From Treponema sp. CETP13 (GTDB lineage: Bacteria; Spirochaetota; Spirochaetia; Treponematales; Treponemataceae): DNA of 64,000 nt. Below, piece after piece: positions 16,207-24,894 of the stretch. The notes beneath the pieces are model-generated. The model ran no database searches. It was given only the letters and a program-made list of their open reading frames with translations, and was not told where the DNA came from. Positions within the stretch are counted from its first letter, which is position 1; every line of letters starts with the position of its first letter. The stretch covers positions 62,001-126,000 of the forward strand of contig MLPZ01000003.1 of NCBI GenBank assembly GCA_001885315.1, read 5' to 3'. The position numbers and the translations under genes were made by a program.

Positions 16207-17275
16207 CCTCCTGTTTTTCTAAATAAGCAAAAGCTTCAAATATTTTCTTTACTATCTCAGAAAAATCATCGGTATACTCTTTTTCATCCAAACCCGAAAA
16301 TTTTATATAATCAAGCCGAAGACAAATAGTTTGTAGTGATTCTATTGCATTAGTCGCATTATCAGAAAGCAACCCTGCCATTTTAGTATTAAGGGTTGTA
16401 TATAGTTTAGAAGTTTCAACCGAAGAAAATTGAACATCAAATCTATTTTGCAAATAACGTCTAATTTCATCGGTCACTCCTGAAGCAAAATTCTTAATCC
16501 CAATTTGAGATATGTTTTTCTCAAGTTTAGTAAGCGTTTTTAAAGCAGTCCGATAATTTTTATTTAAAAAAATTCTATACATAAAGAGGTTTATAAACTT
16601 TGACACAGATTTAAATCGTGCTATAGCCAAGATAATTAAAAATAGAAGAACAACTCCCAAAACTAAAAGCGCATAAATAATCCAAGTTGTTCCTGGAATA
16701 ACTACAGGCCCTACTGGAGACTGTAAAGATTTTTTTTGTGTTTTTTCTATAATTGAACTTATTGTAAACGCTGGTAAATCAATCATTAAAGGAGAAACAT
16801 CTTCTACCTGAGAGAAAGGTAAAATAAAAACATTCATAATATCAAAAGAAGGAATATCAACAGGACCTGGTGTCCATGGAATTATTTTCATGACAATTTC
16901 GTAAGTACCTTTTTTTTCTGCATCATTAAAACCTCCCGAAGGACAGACTAACATAGCAGATTGTATATCACATAGATTTGTAACTAGATTTGCTTCTACA
17001 CTTCCAGCAGTCCATGCTAAATCCACAAAATCATTTCCATTAACAAATACTGTTTGTTTACTTTTGCAAAGATTTTTATTAGACACAAAAGTATATCTAA
17101 TTTCAGCTGTATCACCAACAAAAACTTCAGAAGGAATTAACACTATTGGTTTAGTAGCATCTGCAATAACATATTCGGCCTCTACAAGAGTATTTTCTGA
17201 TTGAGCAAAAACTACCCCAAGAGAAACCTGAAACAACTCAAACAGAATAAAACTATAAAAGACAAGTTTTTTCAC
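16190..17275 (-). CDS. exported single-pass protein, DUF4381/BatD-like
   Basis: A 361-residue protein: signal peptide (residues 1-24, ending VFAQ), a beta-rich periplasmic domain to about 190, one transmembrane helix (about 197-220) and a cytoplasmic helical domain that includes KNYRTALKTLTKLEKNI and EIRRYLQNRF. The position between DUF58 and batA and this layout fit the DUF4381 or oxygen-tolerance-type proteins of moxR operons; the assignment is by layout more than by motif. Its stop and start overlap neighbours by 17 and 4 nt, which indicates translational coupling. Confidence 0.65.
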   Translation of the reverse strand: MKKLVFYSFILFELFQVSLGVVFAQSENTLVEAEYVIADATKPIVLIPSEVFVGDTAEIRYTFVSNKNLCKSKQTVFVNGNDFVDLAWTAGSVEANLVTNLCDIQSAMLVCPSGGFNDAEKKGTYEIVMKIIPWTPGPVDIPSFDIMNVFILPFSQVEDVSPLMIDLPAFTISSIIEKTQKKSLQSPVGPVVIPGTTWIIYALLVLGVVLLFLIILAIARFKSVSKFINLFMYRIFLNKNYRTALKTLTKLEKNISQIGIKNFASGVTDEIRRYLQNRFDVQFSSVETSKLYTTLNTKMAGLLSDNATNAIESLQTICLRLDYIKFSGLDEKEYTDDFSEIVKKIFEAFAYLEKQEDDNEL

Positions 17276-18168
17276 CGAAAAACCTCACGATGAGAAAAAA
17301 ACTGAATAAGTTCTGTTGTCACATTACATCCATTTTTTAAAACCAATGGAGTCACACCACGTTGTCTGCAAGTCATTTTCCAATATCTATCAAATTCAAT
17401 ACCATATTTTTTCCATTCTTGCCTAAATGTATGAGACGAAGTAGGTAATTTCATCGATATTTTATTTTCTGGATCCACAACAGGTAAAACTCCTATAGAC
17501 GGTAACTCTATATCTGTTTGATCTGAAATTCTAACGGCTACAACATCATGAAGACTCCCGAGTTGAGCAAGCTCTTTTTCATACCCACCACAGCGAAAAT
17601 CTGAAAAGATCATTACGAGAGAACGATTTTTTAATCTTTTCGCAGCGCCTCTAATTGCCAAAGAAAGTAATGTTCCTGGCATAGTTTGATCTGGAACAGC
17701 GTCAATCTTATACAAAAGTCTCATGGCAGCATCACGGCCCATTTTAGGAACACTTGCATATTCTACACTCCCACCGAACACAACCCCTCCTATAGGGCTG
17801 GCATTGTGTTGTGCAGCGAGGAGTACCAAAGAGGCCGCTTCTGTAGCTGTTTTAAGACGAGAACTATTATGTTTTTTCCCTGAGCCCAATTGCATAGATA
17901 AGGACCGATCTACTATTAAAAACACAATGAGTTCTCTCTCTTCTTCATATAATTTTATATAAGGTTTTCCCATTCGAGCAGTTACATTCCAATCAATGCT
18001 TCGAACATCATCCCCATATAAATAGTTTCGAACACCATCAAATTCGATTCCACGTCCAGAATATATAGATTTATACATACCAGATTTCATTGCATCAACA
18101 AGATTTAAACCTGCAAAATTAAGAGCAATCGCTTTTTTGGTAAGAACATCTCTATCATGAATTAGCAT
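17272..18168 (-). CDS. DUF58 protein of the MoxR cluster
   Basis: A 298-residue soluble DUF58 protein. The family signature GRGIEFDGVRNYLYGDDVRS followed by IDWNVTARMGKPYIKLYEEE is near residues 38-77, and a degenerate vWA fold follows with DRSLSMQLGSG resembling a MIDAS (DxSxS). DUF58 proteins always accompany MoxR ATPases and are thought to be adaptors or substrates of them. It overlaps moxR by 1 nt and the next gene by 4 nt. Confidence 0.9.
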   Translation of the reverse strand: MLIHDRDVLTKKAIALNFAGLNLVDAMKSGMYKSIYSGRGIEFDGVRNYLYGDDVRSIDWNVTARMGKPYIKLYEEERELIVFLIVDRSLSMQLGSGKKHNSSRLKTATEAASLVLLAAQHNASPIGGVVFGGSVEYASVPKMGRDAAMRLLYKIDAVPDQTMPGTLLSLAIRGAAKRLKNRSLVMIFSDFRCGGYEKELAQLGSLHDVVAVRISDQTDIELPSIGVLPVVDPENKISMKLPTSSHTFRQEWKKYGIEFDRYWKMTCRQRGVTPLVLKNGCNVTTELIQFFSHREVFR

Positions 18169-19178
18169 TACGGGACCGGCATTAAAGCTAAAATTTTCTT
18201 AATAAGATCATCTGCAGTAATTCCATCTGCTGTCGCCTCATAGGATAGCACAATTCGATGGCGCAATACACTTTGAGCAACAGCCTTTACATCCTCTGTA
18301 ATTACATAATCTCTTCCTGCAAATAGAGCTTGTACCTTAGCACACTTAAAAAGTGCAATTCCACCCCGAGGAGAAACACCAAACGAAATATATTTTAAAA
18401 AATCAAGTTTTTGTTTCCCAAAATTTTGTCCAGAACGAGAAAAGGCAGCTTGTGTTTGATCCGAAGTCGACTGTCTTGTTACCGAAATAATTGAAACAAT
18501 ATATGAAACTATTTTATCTTCTACATGAACAGAGTCTAATAGACCTTTAAACTTATTAAAGTCTGCAGCAGAAAAAACAGTATTTACGGCTGTTAAAGCT
18601 GCTAAACCAGCGGTTTTTACAATAGACATTTCTTCTTTAGCTGTAGGATATTTGACATGAATTTTTAATAAAAACCTATCCAATTCTGCTTCTGGAAGAT
18701 TATAGGTACCTTCCTGCTCTATTGGATTTTGAGTTGCTAATACAAAAAAAGGATTGGGCAAAGGATATGTTTTTTCCCCTATTGTTACTTGTTTTTCTGC
18801 CATCGCCTCAAGTAAAGCCGATTGAACTTTTGCAGGAGCTCTATTTATTTCGTCTGCCAATAAAATATTGGTAAAAACAGGCCCCTTTCTAACAGAGAAA
18901 GATTGTGATTGTTGCTCATATATAAGCGTTCCTGTAACATCAGCAGGCAATAAATCTGGTGTAAACTGGATTCGCTTAAAACTAAGGCCTGAAATATCTG
19001 CAAACGTTTTTACAATAAGAGTTTTTGCTAGCCCTGGAACTCCTTCTAAAAGAACATGCCCATCACAAATTAGGGCTGTCAAGATTCCATCTACAACGTT
19101 TGTTTGCCCAACAACACGTTTAGCGGTTTCATTTCTGCATTTTTCTACAATATCCTTACACCAAATAAAATCAGACAT
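18168..19178 (-). CDS. moxR: MoxR-family AAA+ ATPase
   Basis: A 336-residue AAA+ chaperone-like ATPase: Walker A GVPGLAKT (46-53), Walker B LLADE (106-110, Asp109/Glu110), sensor 1 ATQNP and the arginine-finger region DRFLLKI. MoxR proteins remodel vWA-domain partners, and three such partners are encoded immediately downstream (DUF58, BatA, BatB). First gene of the operon, with GGAGAT before its ATG. The promoter region is shared with the divergent aminotransferase gene. Confidence 0.93.
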   Translation of the reverse strand: MSDFIWCKDIVEKCRNETAKRVVGQTNVVDGILTALICDGHVLLEGVPGLAKTLIVKTFADISGLSFKRIQFTPDLLPADVTGTLIYEQQSQSFSVRKGPVFTNILLADEINRAPAKVQSALLEAMAEKQVTIGEKTYPLPNPFFVLATQNPIEQEGTYNLPEAELDRFLLKIHVKYPTAKEEMSIVKTAGLAALTAVNTVFSAADFNKFKGLLDSVHVEDKIVSYIVSIISVTRQSTSDQTQAAFSRSGQNFGKQKLDFLKYISFGVSPRGGIALFKCAKVQALFAGRDYVITEDVKAVAQSVLRHRIVLSYEATADGITADDLIKKILALMPVP

Positions 19179-19217
19179 AGATTGTTTTATCTCCTATAAA
19201 ACTTATTTTTTACATAG

Positions 19218-19245
19218 ATATACATTTTTTTGCATAATTATACAA
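19218..19245 (-). promoter_or_regulatory. moxR operon promoter (candidate)
   Basis: Minus strand TTGTAT and TATATC about 16 bp apart lie roughly 40 nt upstream of the moxR ATG, leaving room for a leader with the GGAGAT Shine-Dalgarno. The -35 and -10 each match consensus at four positions. Confidence 0.4.
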
Positions 19246-19252
19246 AAACCGG

Positions 19253-19281
19253 TTGCGCATTTAAGTTATTTTTTGTACTAT
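19253..19281 (+). promoter_or_regulatory. aminotransferase promoter, nearly leaderless
   Basis: TTGCGC (19253-19258), 17 bp, TACTAT (19276-19281), then ACATTATC and the ATG at 19290. The predicted leader is 0-2 nt and there is no Shine-Dalgarno. Confidence 0.5.
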
Positions 19282-19289
19282 ACATTATC

Positions 19290-20588
19290 ATGATACATGT
19301 TTTAGCACAAGAATTAAATAGCGTTCTCGCTGGTACAAGCGTTGGTTTTCTGCTTTCAGATCTCGGAAACAGAATGTATTTTCCAAAAGGAATTATAGCT
19401 CAAAGCGGAGAAGCAAAAAAATATGGCAAAAAAGCTAACGCAACTATTGGTGTTACTTTACAAAAAGGTAAGCCTCTTATGCTTCCAGCAATTCAAGAAC
19501 AAGCTCCCCAACTACAACCACAGCAACTTGTTGCTTATTCTCCAACCGCAGGTAATTTAGAATTACGTACAATGTGGCAAGAAGAAATGATACAAAAAAA
19601 TCCAAGTTTAGCAACAAAAAAGTTTTCTCTTCCTGTTGTTGTTCCTGGTTTAACAGCTGGAATCTCTTATCTTTGTGATTTGTTTCTTTCCACTGATGAT
19701 GTACTCTTAGCAGCTAACCCTTCATGGGATAATTACGCACTCATAACTAATGCACGAAGAAATGCAGAAATGCAACAATTTAGCATGTTCTCCGATGGTG
19801 GATTTAATATAAAAGCTTTTAAAGCTGCAATGCATAAAGAAGGAAAAAAAGGAATTGTTCGTGTTCTATTAAACTTTCCACAAAATCCTTCTGGCTATTC
19901 GCCTACAACAGAAGAAGCTAAAGCAATATGCCAAATTATAAAAGAAACTGCCGAAGAAGGTGCCCATGTAATGGTATGGTGTGATGATGCATATTTTGGG
20001 CTCAATTACGAAGATTCAATAGAAAAACAATCATTATTTGCATACCTTTGTGATATACATGAACACGTTGTTGCAGTTAAAATTGATGGTCCTACAAAAG
20101 AAGATTTTGTATGGGGTTTTCGCTGTGGATTTTTAACGTTTGGAGGTAAAGGCCTAAACGATGAACATTATGAAGCACTTATAAAAAAACTCATGGGATG
20201 TATTAGATCTTCTGTATCATGTTGTGCAACGCCAAGCCAAAGCATGATGCTAAATGCTATGAAAAATCCAGACATACAAACACAAAAAAAAGCATATCGT
20301 AAATTACTTGAAACTCGCTATCATGCTGTACGAGATATTATAAAAGAATATAAAGATAATCCAAATCTTACACCACTTCCATTTAACTCTGGATACTTTA
20401 TGAGTTTTCATTGTAATACAATGAGTGCTGAAACTTTGCGACAATCTTTATTACATGATTTTCAAATTGGAACAATTGCAATAGATAACGAAACACTTCG
20501 TGTAGCTTTTTCAAGTTTAGACATAGAACAAATACGAGTTGTTTATTCTGCAATTTATAAAGCTGCTGACGGGCTGGCAAATGCGTAG
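19290..20588 (+). CDS. PLP-dependent aminotransferase class I/II
   Basis: A 432-residue fold-type I aminotransferase. Visible features are NFPQNPSGYSPT (substrate-side Asn), WCDDAYFGLNYED with the PLP-pyridine Asp, the Schiff-base Lys in DGPTKEDFVWGFRCG, and LRVAFSSL near the C-terminus with the carboxylate-binding Arg. The family transaminates aspartate, aromatic or branched amino acids; substrate not resolved. I chose ATG 19290; a longer frame from a TTG at 19230 would run through the promoter. It overlaps the downstream lipoprotein gene by 8 nt. Confidence 0.85.
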   Translation: MIHVLAQELNSVLAGTSVGFLLSDLGNRMYFPKGIIAQSGEAKKYGKKANATIGVTLQKGKPLMLPAIQEQAPQLQPQQLVAYSPTAGNLELRTMWQEEMIQKNPSLATKKFSLPVVVPGLTAGISYLCDLFLSTDDVLLAANPSWDNYALITNARRNAEMQQFSMFSDGGFNIKAFKAAMHKEGKKGIVRVLLNFPQNPSGYSPTTEEAKAICQIIKETAEEGAHVMVWCDDAYFGLNYEDSIEKQSLFAYLCDIHEHVVAVKIDGPTKEDFVWGFRCGFLTFGGKGLNDEHYEALIKKLMGCIRSSVSCCATPSQSMMLNAMKNPDIQTQKKAYRKLLETRYHAVRDIIKEYKDNPNLTPLPFNSGYFMSFHCNTMSAETLRQSLLHDFQIGTIAIDNETLRVAFSSLDIEQIRVVYSAIYKAADGLANA

Positions 20589-21858
20589 AGAGACGGCTGT
20601 AATTACAATAGCAGGTATTATTAGTCTTGCTATTGTATTAGTAATGTGTATTTTTGGATGTAATATAAATTACACAAACGCAGTAATCATATGGACTAAT
20701 AAGCCTGAAATTGCAACCTATGCCGAATTGTTTAATGCAAGCCAAAATAAAGTAAAAGCCGTTGTAGTATATAAAGAAAATCCTGTAAATGCATTCCCTC
20801 CTACTGAAGTCGAACAAGTTCCTGATTTGGTCATAAGTACCGGACTCAAAAATGAAAAAGTACGCCGAAATTTTGTACCTTGTGACTATCTTTTTACAAA
20901 TCAACTTATCAATAAATATATATTTTATCCGCAAATCTTAAATTTAGGGAATGTTGACAATAAACAGTATCTTTTACCGGTAAGTTTTAATCTTCCTGCT
21001 GTAGTTTTTTCAACAGAAAATGAAGACCTTATTCAAGATGACTATGTTCTTTCACCAAGTCAGATAAGAGACACCGCAGCAAAATTTAATGTTTTAAAAT
21101 CAGAAAACCAATACACAAAAATGGGATTTGCACCAAGTTGGAATACTGAATTTATTTATCAAATGCTAAAACTAAACGGAGCAAATTTTGCAGAGAGTTC
21201 TAATATTTTTTCGTGGGAAAAACAAGCTATAGAACAAACAGTTACATACTTACGTGATTGGACTACAACCTATAATAGTTCTACAACGGCAGAAAATGAT
21301 TATAAATTTAAATATCTTTACACTCCTGATTTAGATTGGATATCATCAAAGCGTTGTTTATTTGCTTACATTACGAGCAATAGGCTTTTTCAAGTTCCTA
21401 CTCAAAAATTAAACACTATTGATTATAGGTGGATAGGTAAAAATAACGAAATCTGTATTGATGATGATATAGTCTCTATGGGAATGTATAAATACTCAAA
21501 AAATCTTGCAGCTGCTGAACATTTTATTGTTTGGTTTATGAATGAAGATAATCAAAAAAAAATGCTGCAATGGAAAGAAGAATTAAATCTATACAGTAAA
21601 ACTTTTGGTATTGTAGATGGATTTTCTTCGCTTCAAAGTGTGAATGAGCGAGTGTATCCTATATTTTATCCTAATTTGTTTGGAAACTTACCTATTGCAG
21701 ATACATTAAAAACTCCTAATATATTACCTGCAAAATGGGATAGTATAAAAGAAAGAGTTCTTATACCGTATATGCAAGAAGCTATTAATACAGATAACAC
21801 AGAAACAAAAGATACTATCGAAAGTTTATTGAGCCTTTGGGAAAAACAATTTTTTTAA
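20581..21858 (+). CDS. extracellular solute-binding lipoprotein, family 1-like
   Basis: A 425-residue lipoprotein. Its signal peptide ends in a lipobox (IFGC, Cys at about residue 27). The mature part begins with a strand and NKPEIATYAELFNASQ, like family 1 carbohydrate-binding proteins of ABC importers, and has aromatic-rich segments such as WNTEFIYQMLKLNGANF and FIVWFMNEDNQKKML. No permease or ATPase genes adjoin, so the transporter must be elsewhere or the protein acts alone. Start at ATG 20581, overlapping the aminotransferase by 8 nt. Confidence 0.75.
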   Translation: MRRETAVITIAGIISLAIVLVMCIFGCNINYTNAVIIWTNKPEIATYAELFNASQNKVKAVVVYKENPVNAFPPTEVEQVPDLVISTGLKNEKVRRNFVPCDYLFTNQLINKYIFYPQILNLGNVDNKQYLLPVSFNLPAVVFSTENEDLIQDDYVLSPSQIRDTAAKFNVLKSENQYTKMGFAPSWNTEFIYQMLKLNGANFAESSNIFSWEKQAIEQTVTYLRDWTTTYNSSTTAENDYKFKYLYTPDLDWISSKRCLFAYITSNRLFQVPTQKLNTIDYRWIGKNNEICIDDDIVSMGMYKYSKNLAAAEHFIVWFMNEDNQKKMLQWKEELNLYSKTFGIVDGFSSLQSVNERVYPIFYPNLFGNLPIADTLKTPNILPAKWDSIKERVLIPYMQEAINTDNTETKDTIESLLSLWEKQFF

Positions 21859-21987
21859 CCAAAAGAATCTTTTTTTTAACATACTTTTACTATTTTATTT
21901 CTTTTAACTAATATTCCTTTTTAATTTACCGATGAATTTATTGGACTACATTAATTTAGTTCAAATGTAAATTTGGAGGTTACTAAA

Positions 21988-22389
21988 ATGGTAAATCATA
22001 TACACACTTTAAATCCAAATACATACTCTCATTTTATACAAGGTGGAATAGCAAACGGGAAACTCGTTGTTCCAGTTGCTCCTGCAAATGTGATATACTC
22101 GCAACTAAAACACATTTCAGGGATTTCAACAAAATCGTCAACCAATGATGGCGTTAGCATTAGCAAAGTACGCATCCTTAACACTCTTATAGACCGATTA
22201 GTTACTATGAACCAAAAGCTGCCAAAAACTGATAACCCTATGGAACTCTCTGAAAATCAAGTAGATGCCCTCATAAAAGATTATCAACAAAAAATTAAAA
22301 ATACTGTAGCAGTTGCACAAGCTAATCCATATTCACTAAGTGGCGGCACACCACCATCTACAGGAAGTTTATTTACACTTGCAGCCTAA
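21988..22389 (+). CDS. hypothetical small protein, Thr/Ser-rich tail
   Basis: A 133-residue protein that I do not recognise. It has no signal peptide or membrane helix. The start MVNHIHTLNPNTYSHF is preceded by a strong GGAGG 8 nt upstream (a TTG 15 nt further up is inside the Shine-Dalgarno and is not used). A predicted helix around 65-105 (ILNTLIDRLVTMNQKL, then QVDALIKDYQQKIKN) is followed by a Gly/Ser/Thr/Pro tail. It is monocistronic with its own terminator. Function unknown. Confidence 0.65.
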   Translation: MVNHIHTLNPNTYSHFIQGGIANGKLVVPVAPANVIYSQLKHISGISTKSSTNDGVSISKVRILNTLIDRLVTMNQKLPKTDNPMELSENQVDALIKDYQQKIKNTVAVAQANPYSLSGGTPPSTGSLFTLAA

Positions 22390-22413
22390 TATTAAAAAAA
22401 GTATATTTTAGCC

Positions 22414-22474
22414 TAAAAAAAGCTATTACAAAGCCCGTTCTTAAAAAGAATAGACTTTGCAATAGCCTTTTTTT
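22414..22474. terminator. bidirectional intrinsic terminator
   Basis: A long hairpin: AAAAAAAGCTATTACAAAG (22415-22433) pairs with CTTTGCAATAGCCTTTTTTT (22455-22474), with an inner TTCTT/AAGAA stem in the loop. The T run ends the plus-strand gene; the A run at the left serves the convergent antiporter gene. Bases 22455-22467 are the exact reverse complement of GGCTATTGCAAAG in the infA terminator. Confidence 0.8.
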
Positions 22475-22498
22475 ATTATAATAGTTTACGAAGCTGTT

Positions 22499-24601
22499 CT
22501 ATTTAGAATTATTGCATACAGAATCTAAAATATCGACAACTTGTTGAGGCTCTGTAGCATTGATTACAGAGTTTAATACTTTTTCACTTCTAAGAGCCCC
22601 ACTAATTGCAGCTAATGTTTGTAAATGAGGTGAAGCATTCTTTTTAGGAGAAGCCACCATAACAAATAAGTTAGAGCGATTTCCATCAGGAGCTCCAAAT
22701 TCGATTCCTGCTTTACTAATTCCAATTGCAATACAAATTGAATCTACTCCATTTGTTTTGGCATGAGGAATTGCTAAGCCTCGTTCTAGTCCTGTAGTCA
22801 TGATGCTTTCACGCTCTTTTATATCTTCAAGAACTCTCTTACTATTGTGAACTTTTCTTGAATTACTTAATAACGTAACCATTTCAGTTAAAACTTCATC
22901 TTTTGTTGTCGCTTTTAAATCACATGAAACAGTATCTTTTGAAAGTATTTTTACAGTTGCTCGGTCAAAACGACTGCAAGTAGTGTCCATACAAGCTTTA
23001 AGTTTTTCACTATCATGTAAGGATTCTAAAGAACGTATAGATTTATTAAGACGAAGAATTACTTCGTACATGGAAGCTTTAACAAAACCCATATCTTCTT
23101 CTGCCGTTTGAATACTTACAATACTTTCATTTTCGGTAATAGAAAGAGATACATCACCCTTACGAGCTTGTGATAGGCCATCATTAATATTCATCATTTG
23201 AACATAAAAACCTTCTCCACGAAGATCTTTTAATAGCATATCTATAACTAAATCTGCTATCTCATCATCATTAAAATCCCAAACGAACTCTTGAGCAGAA
23301 GAAGTCTTAACATCTTTACGAGTTCCACGACCTTTCATTCGTAAAAAAATATTAAGAAGTGGAGGAGCTACTAATGTAGTGACAAGAGTCATCATAATTA
23401 CAACCCCAAAGAGTTGCTGTGCATCATATGGACACCCAGGTATTTTTAATGCAAAAATACCACTGGTCATACCAATACCAGCAATTATAAGAGCAACCTC
23501 ACCTCGAGGAATCATACCAGCGCCAATACGCAGCGCTCCTTTTGAATTAAAACCAAAAGCAAGAGCGGGGCCACCACAACCTATGATTTTAGCCAAAACA
23601 GCAATTACTGTATAAATAGCACCAAAAATAAGGACTTCTTTATTCATAAGTGCCCCTACATTAACCATCATACCAGAAACAGCAAAAAATACAGGAACAA
23701 AAAGTTCATAAATACCATGAATACGTTCTTGGATAACAGGAGCAATATCTGTACTTGAAAGAGCAAGCCCCATTGTATATGCACCTATAATCATTGCAAG
23801 ACCTTGTTTTTCGAAAACACCTGCTAAAAAGAGAGCAACTCCAAGAGCACAGATAGAAAAATCGAAAGAACTACCAAATAATTTAACAAATCCAGCTATT
23901 TTTTTTGAAAAAATAATACAAAGAGCAGTTACAACAAGCCAAATTGAAAAAGCTTTAACAGCTATAACTCCAATAGCCCCACCAGATAAAGAACTTCCAC
24001 CACTCATAGCAGATACAATCCCCATAACAATAGCCAAAAGAACGATACCAAGAACATCATCAAAGACTGCAGCTGCAAGAATTGTTACACCCTCTGGGGA
24101 ATCCATTTTCTTTTCATCTGAAAGAATACGAGCTGTAATTCCTACCGAAGTAGCAGTAGACATAATACCAAAGAAAAGAGATGGAATATCCATGAATCCT
24201 GTATGCATCATTAACATTGCAGATACATCTCCAAGAATAAATGAGACAGCAACTCCACCAAAACCTATAATACCACCAGAAAATGAATATTTTAGAAACA
24301 ATTTAAGATCGGTTTCTAGACCAGAAGCAAACAAAAGAATTATAGAAGCAATTGTTGATATTGAATACAGTTCAGGACTTACCGTTGAACCTGGATGAAC
24401 AAGAAATAACCCATTAGGGAAACCTGGAAGTGGTAAACCACCCAATGCAAAAGGACCAATAACAATACCGGCAATTAACTCACCTAAAACAGATGGAATA
24501 CCAATTTTTTTAGCTAATTTACCAAAAACACGTACAGCAAAAATAATAACTGCTAGTTGTAAGACTAACCCAGTCATTACCTCAGTAATAGATTCTTCCA
24601 T
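22499..24601 (-). CDS. CPA2 cation/proton antiporter fused to a PTS EIIA-like domain
   Basis: A 700-residue protein. The first 400 or so residues form a KefB/NapA-type antiporter with about 12-13 membrane helices (GELIAGIVIGPFALGG, ATSVGITARIL, FDDVLGIVLLA). A cytosolic linker follows, then from about 550 an EIIA domain of the fructose/Ntr type with the phosphorylatable His in GLAIPHAKT. The usual RCK/TrkA-N regulatory domain is absent, so phosphorylation state of the EIIA may gate ion exchange; that is inference. I chose MEESITEVM with ACGAGG upstream rather than a start 26 codons earlier. Confidence 0.88.
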   Translation of the reverse strand: MEESITEVMTGLVLQLAVIIFAVRVFGKLAKKIGIPSVLGELIAGIVIGPFALGGLPLPGFPNGLFLVHPGSTVSPELYSISTIASIILLFASGLETDLKLFLKYSFSGGIIGFGGVAVSFILGDVSAMLMMHTGFMDIPSLFFGIMSTATSVGITARILSDEKKMDSPEGVTILAAAVFDDVLGIVLLAIVMGIVSAMSGGSSLSGGAIGVIAVKAFSIWLVVTALCIIFSKKIAGFVKLFGSSFDFSICALGVALFLAGVFEKQGLAMIIGAYTMGLALSSTDIAPVIQERIHGIYELFVPVFFAVSGMMVNVGALMNKEVLIFGAIYTVIAVLAKIIGCGGPALAFGFNSKGALRIGAGMIPRGEVALIIAGIGMTSGIFALKIPGCPYDAQQLFGVVIMMTLVTTLVAPPLLNIFLRMKGRGTRKDVKTSSAQEFVWDFNDDEIADLVIDMLLKDLRGEGFYVQMMNINDGLSQARKGDVSLSITENESIVSIQTAEEDMGFVKASMYEVILRLNKSIRSLESLHDSEKLKACMDTTCSRFDRATVKILSKDTVSCDLKATTKDEVLTEMVTLLSNSRKVHNSKRVLEDIKERESIMTTGLERGLAIPHAKTNGVDSICIAIGISKAGIEFGAPDGNRSNLFVMVASPKKNASPHLQTLAAISGALRSEKVLNSVINATEPQQVVDILDSVCNNSK

Positions 24602-24802
24602 GAAAAAAACCTCGTAATATATAAAACTTATCTCAAGAGAATGCTCACAAAAAACTGCAAGCTTTGTGATAGCTTGCATATCTTACTGTTTTTTGTTAAT
24701 CGTTACAAGGAATTTCATTTTTTTTCTAAGACAATGAATAAATTTTAGAAATCTAACTAATGAGATTAATTTAATTTAATTTTTTTTAGTTAAATAAAAA
24801 AA

Positions 24803-24834
24803 CTCCATTTCTAACATAAAATGAAGAAATGGAG
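24803..24834 (-). terminator. intrinsic terminator of pckG
   Basis: Perfect 10-bp stem CTCCATTTCT (24803-24812) and AGAAATGGAG (24825-24834), 12-nt loop. On the minus strand it is followed by TTTTTTTA, as expected of a Rho-independent terminator. Confidence 0.85.
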
Positions 24835-24871
24835 CCCTGTTAGTAAAAACTTGGTTAAACCCCTAACAGGG
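24835..24871 (-). terminator. second hairpin directly upstream of the pckG terminator
   Basis: Perfect 9-bp stem CCCTGTTAG (24835-24843) and CTAACAGGG (24863-24871), adjoining the terminator stem without a gap. It has no T run of its own, so it may protect the 3' end of the abundant pckG mRNA or aid termination. Confidence 0.6.
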
Positions 24872-24894
24872 TTTCAAAATAAACATTTTGAGTC

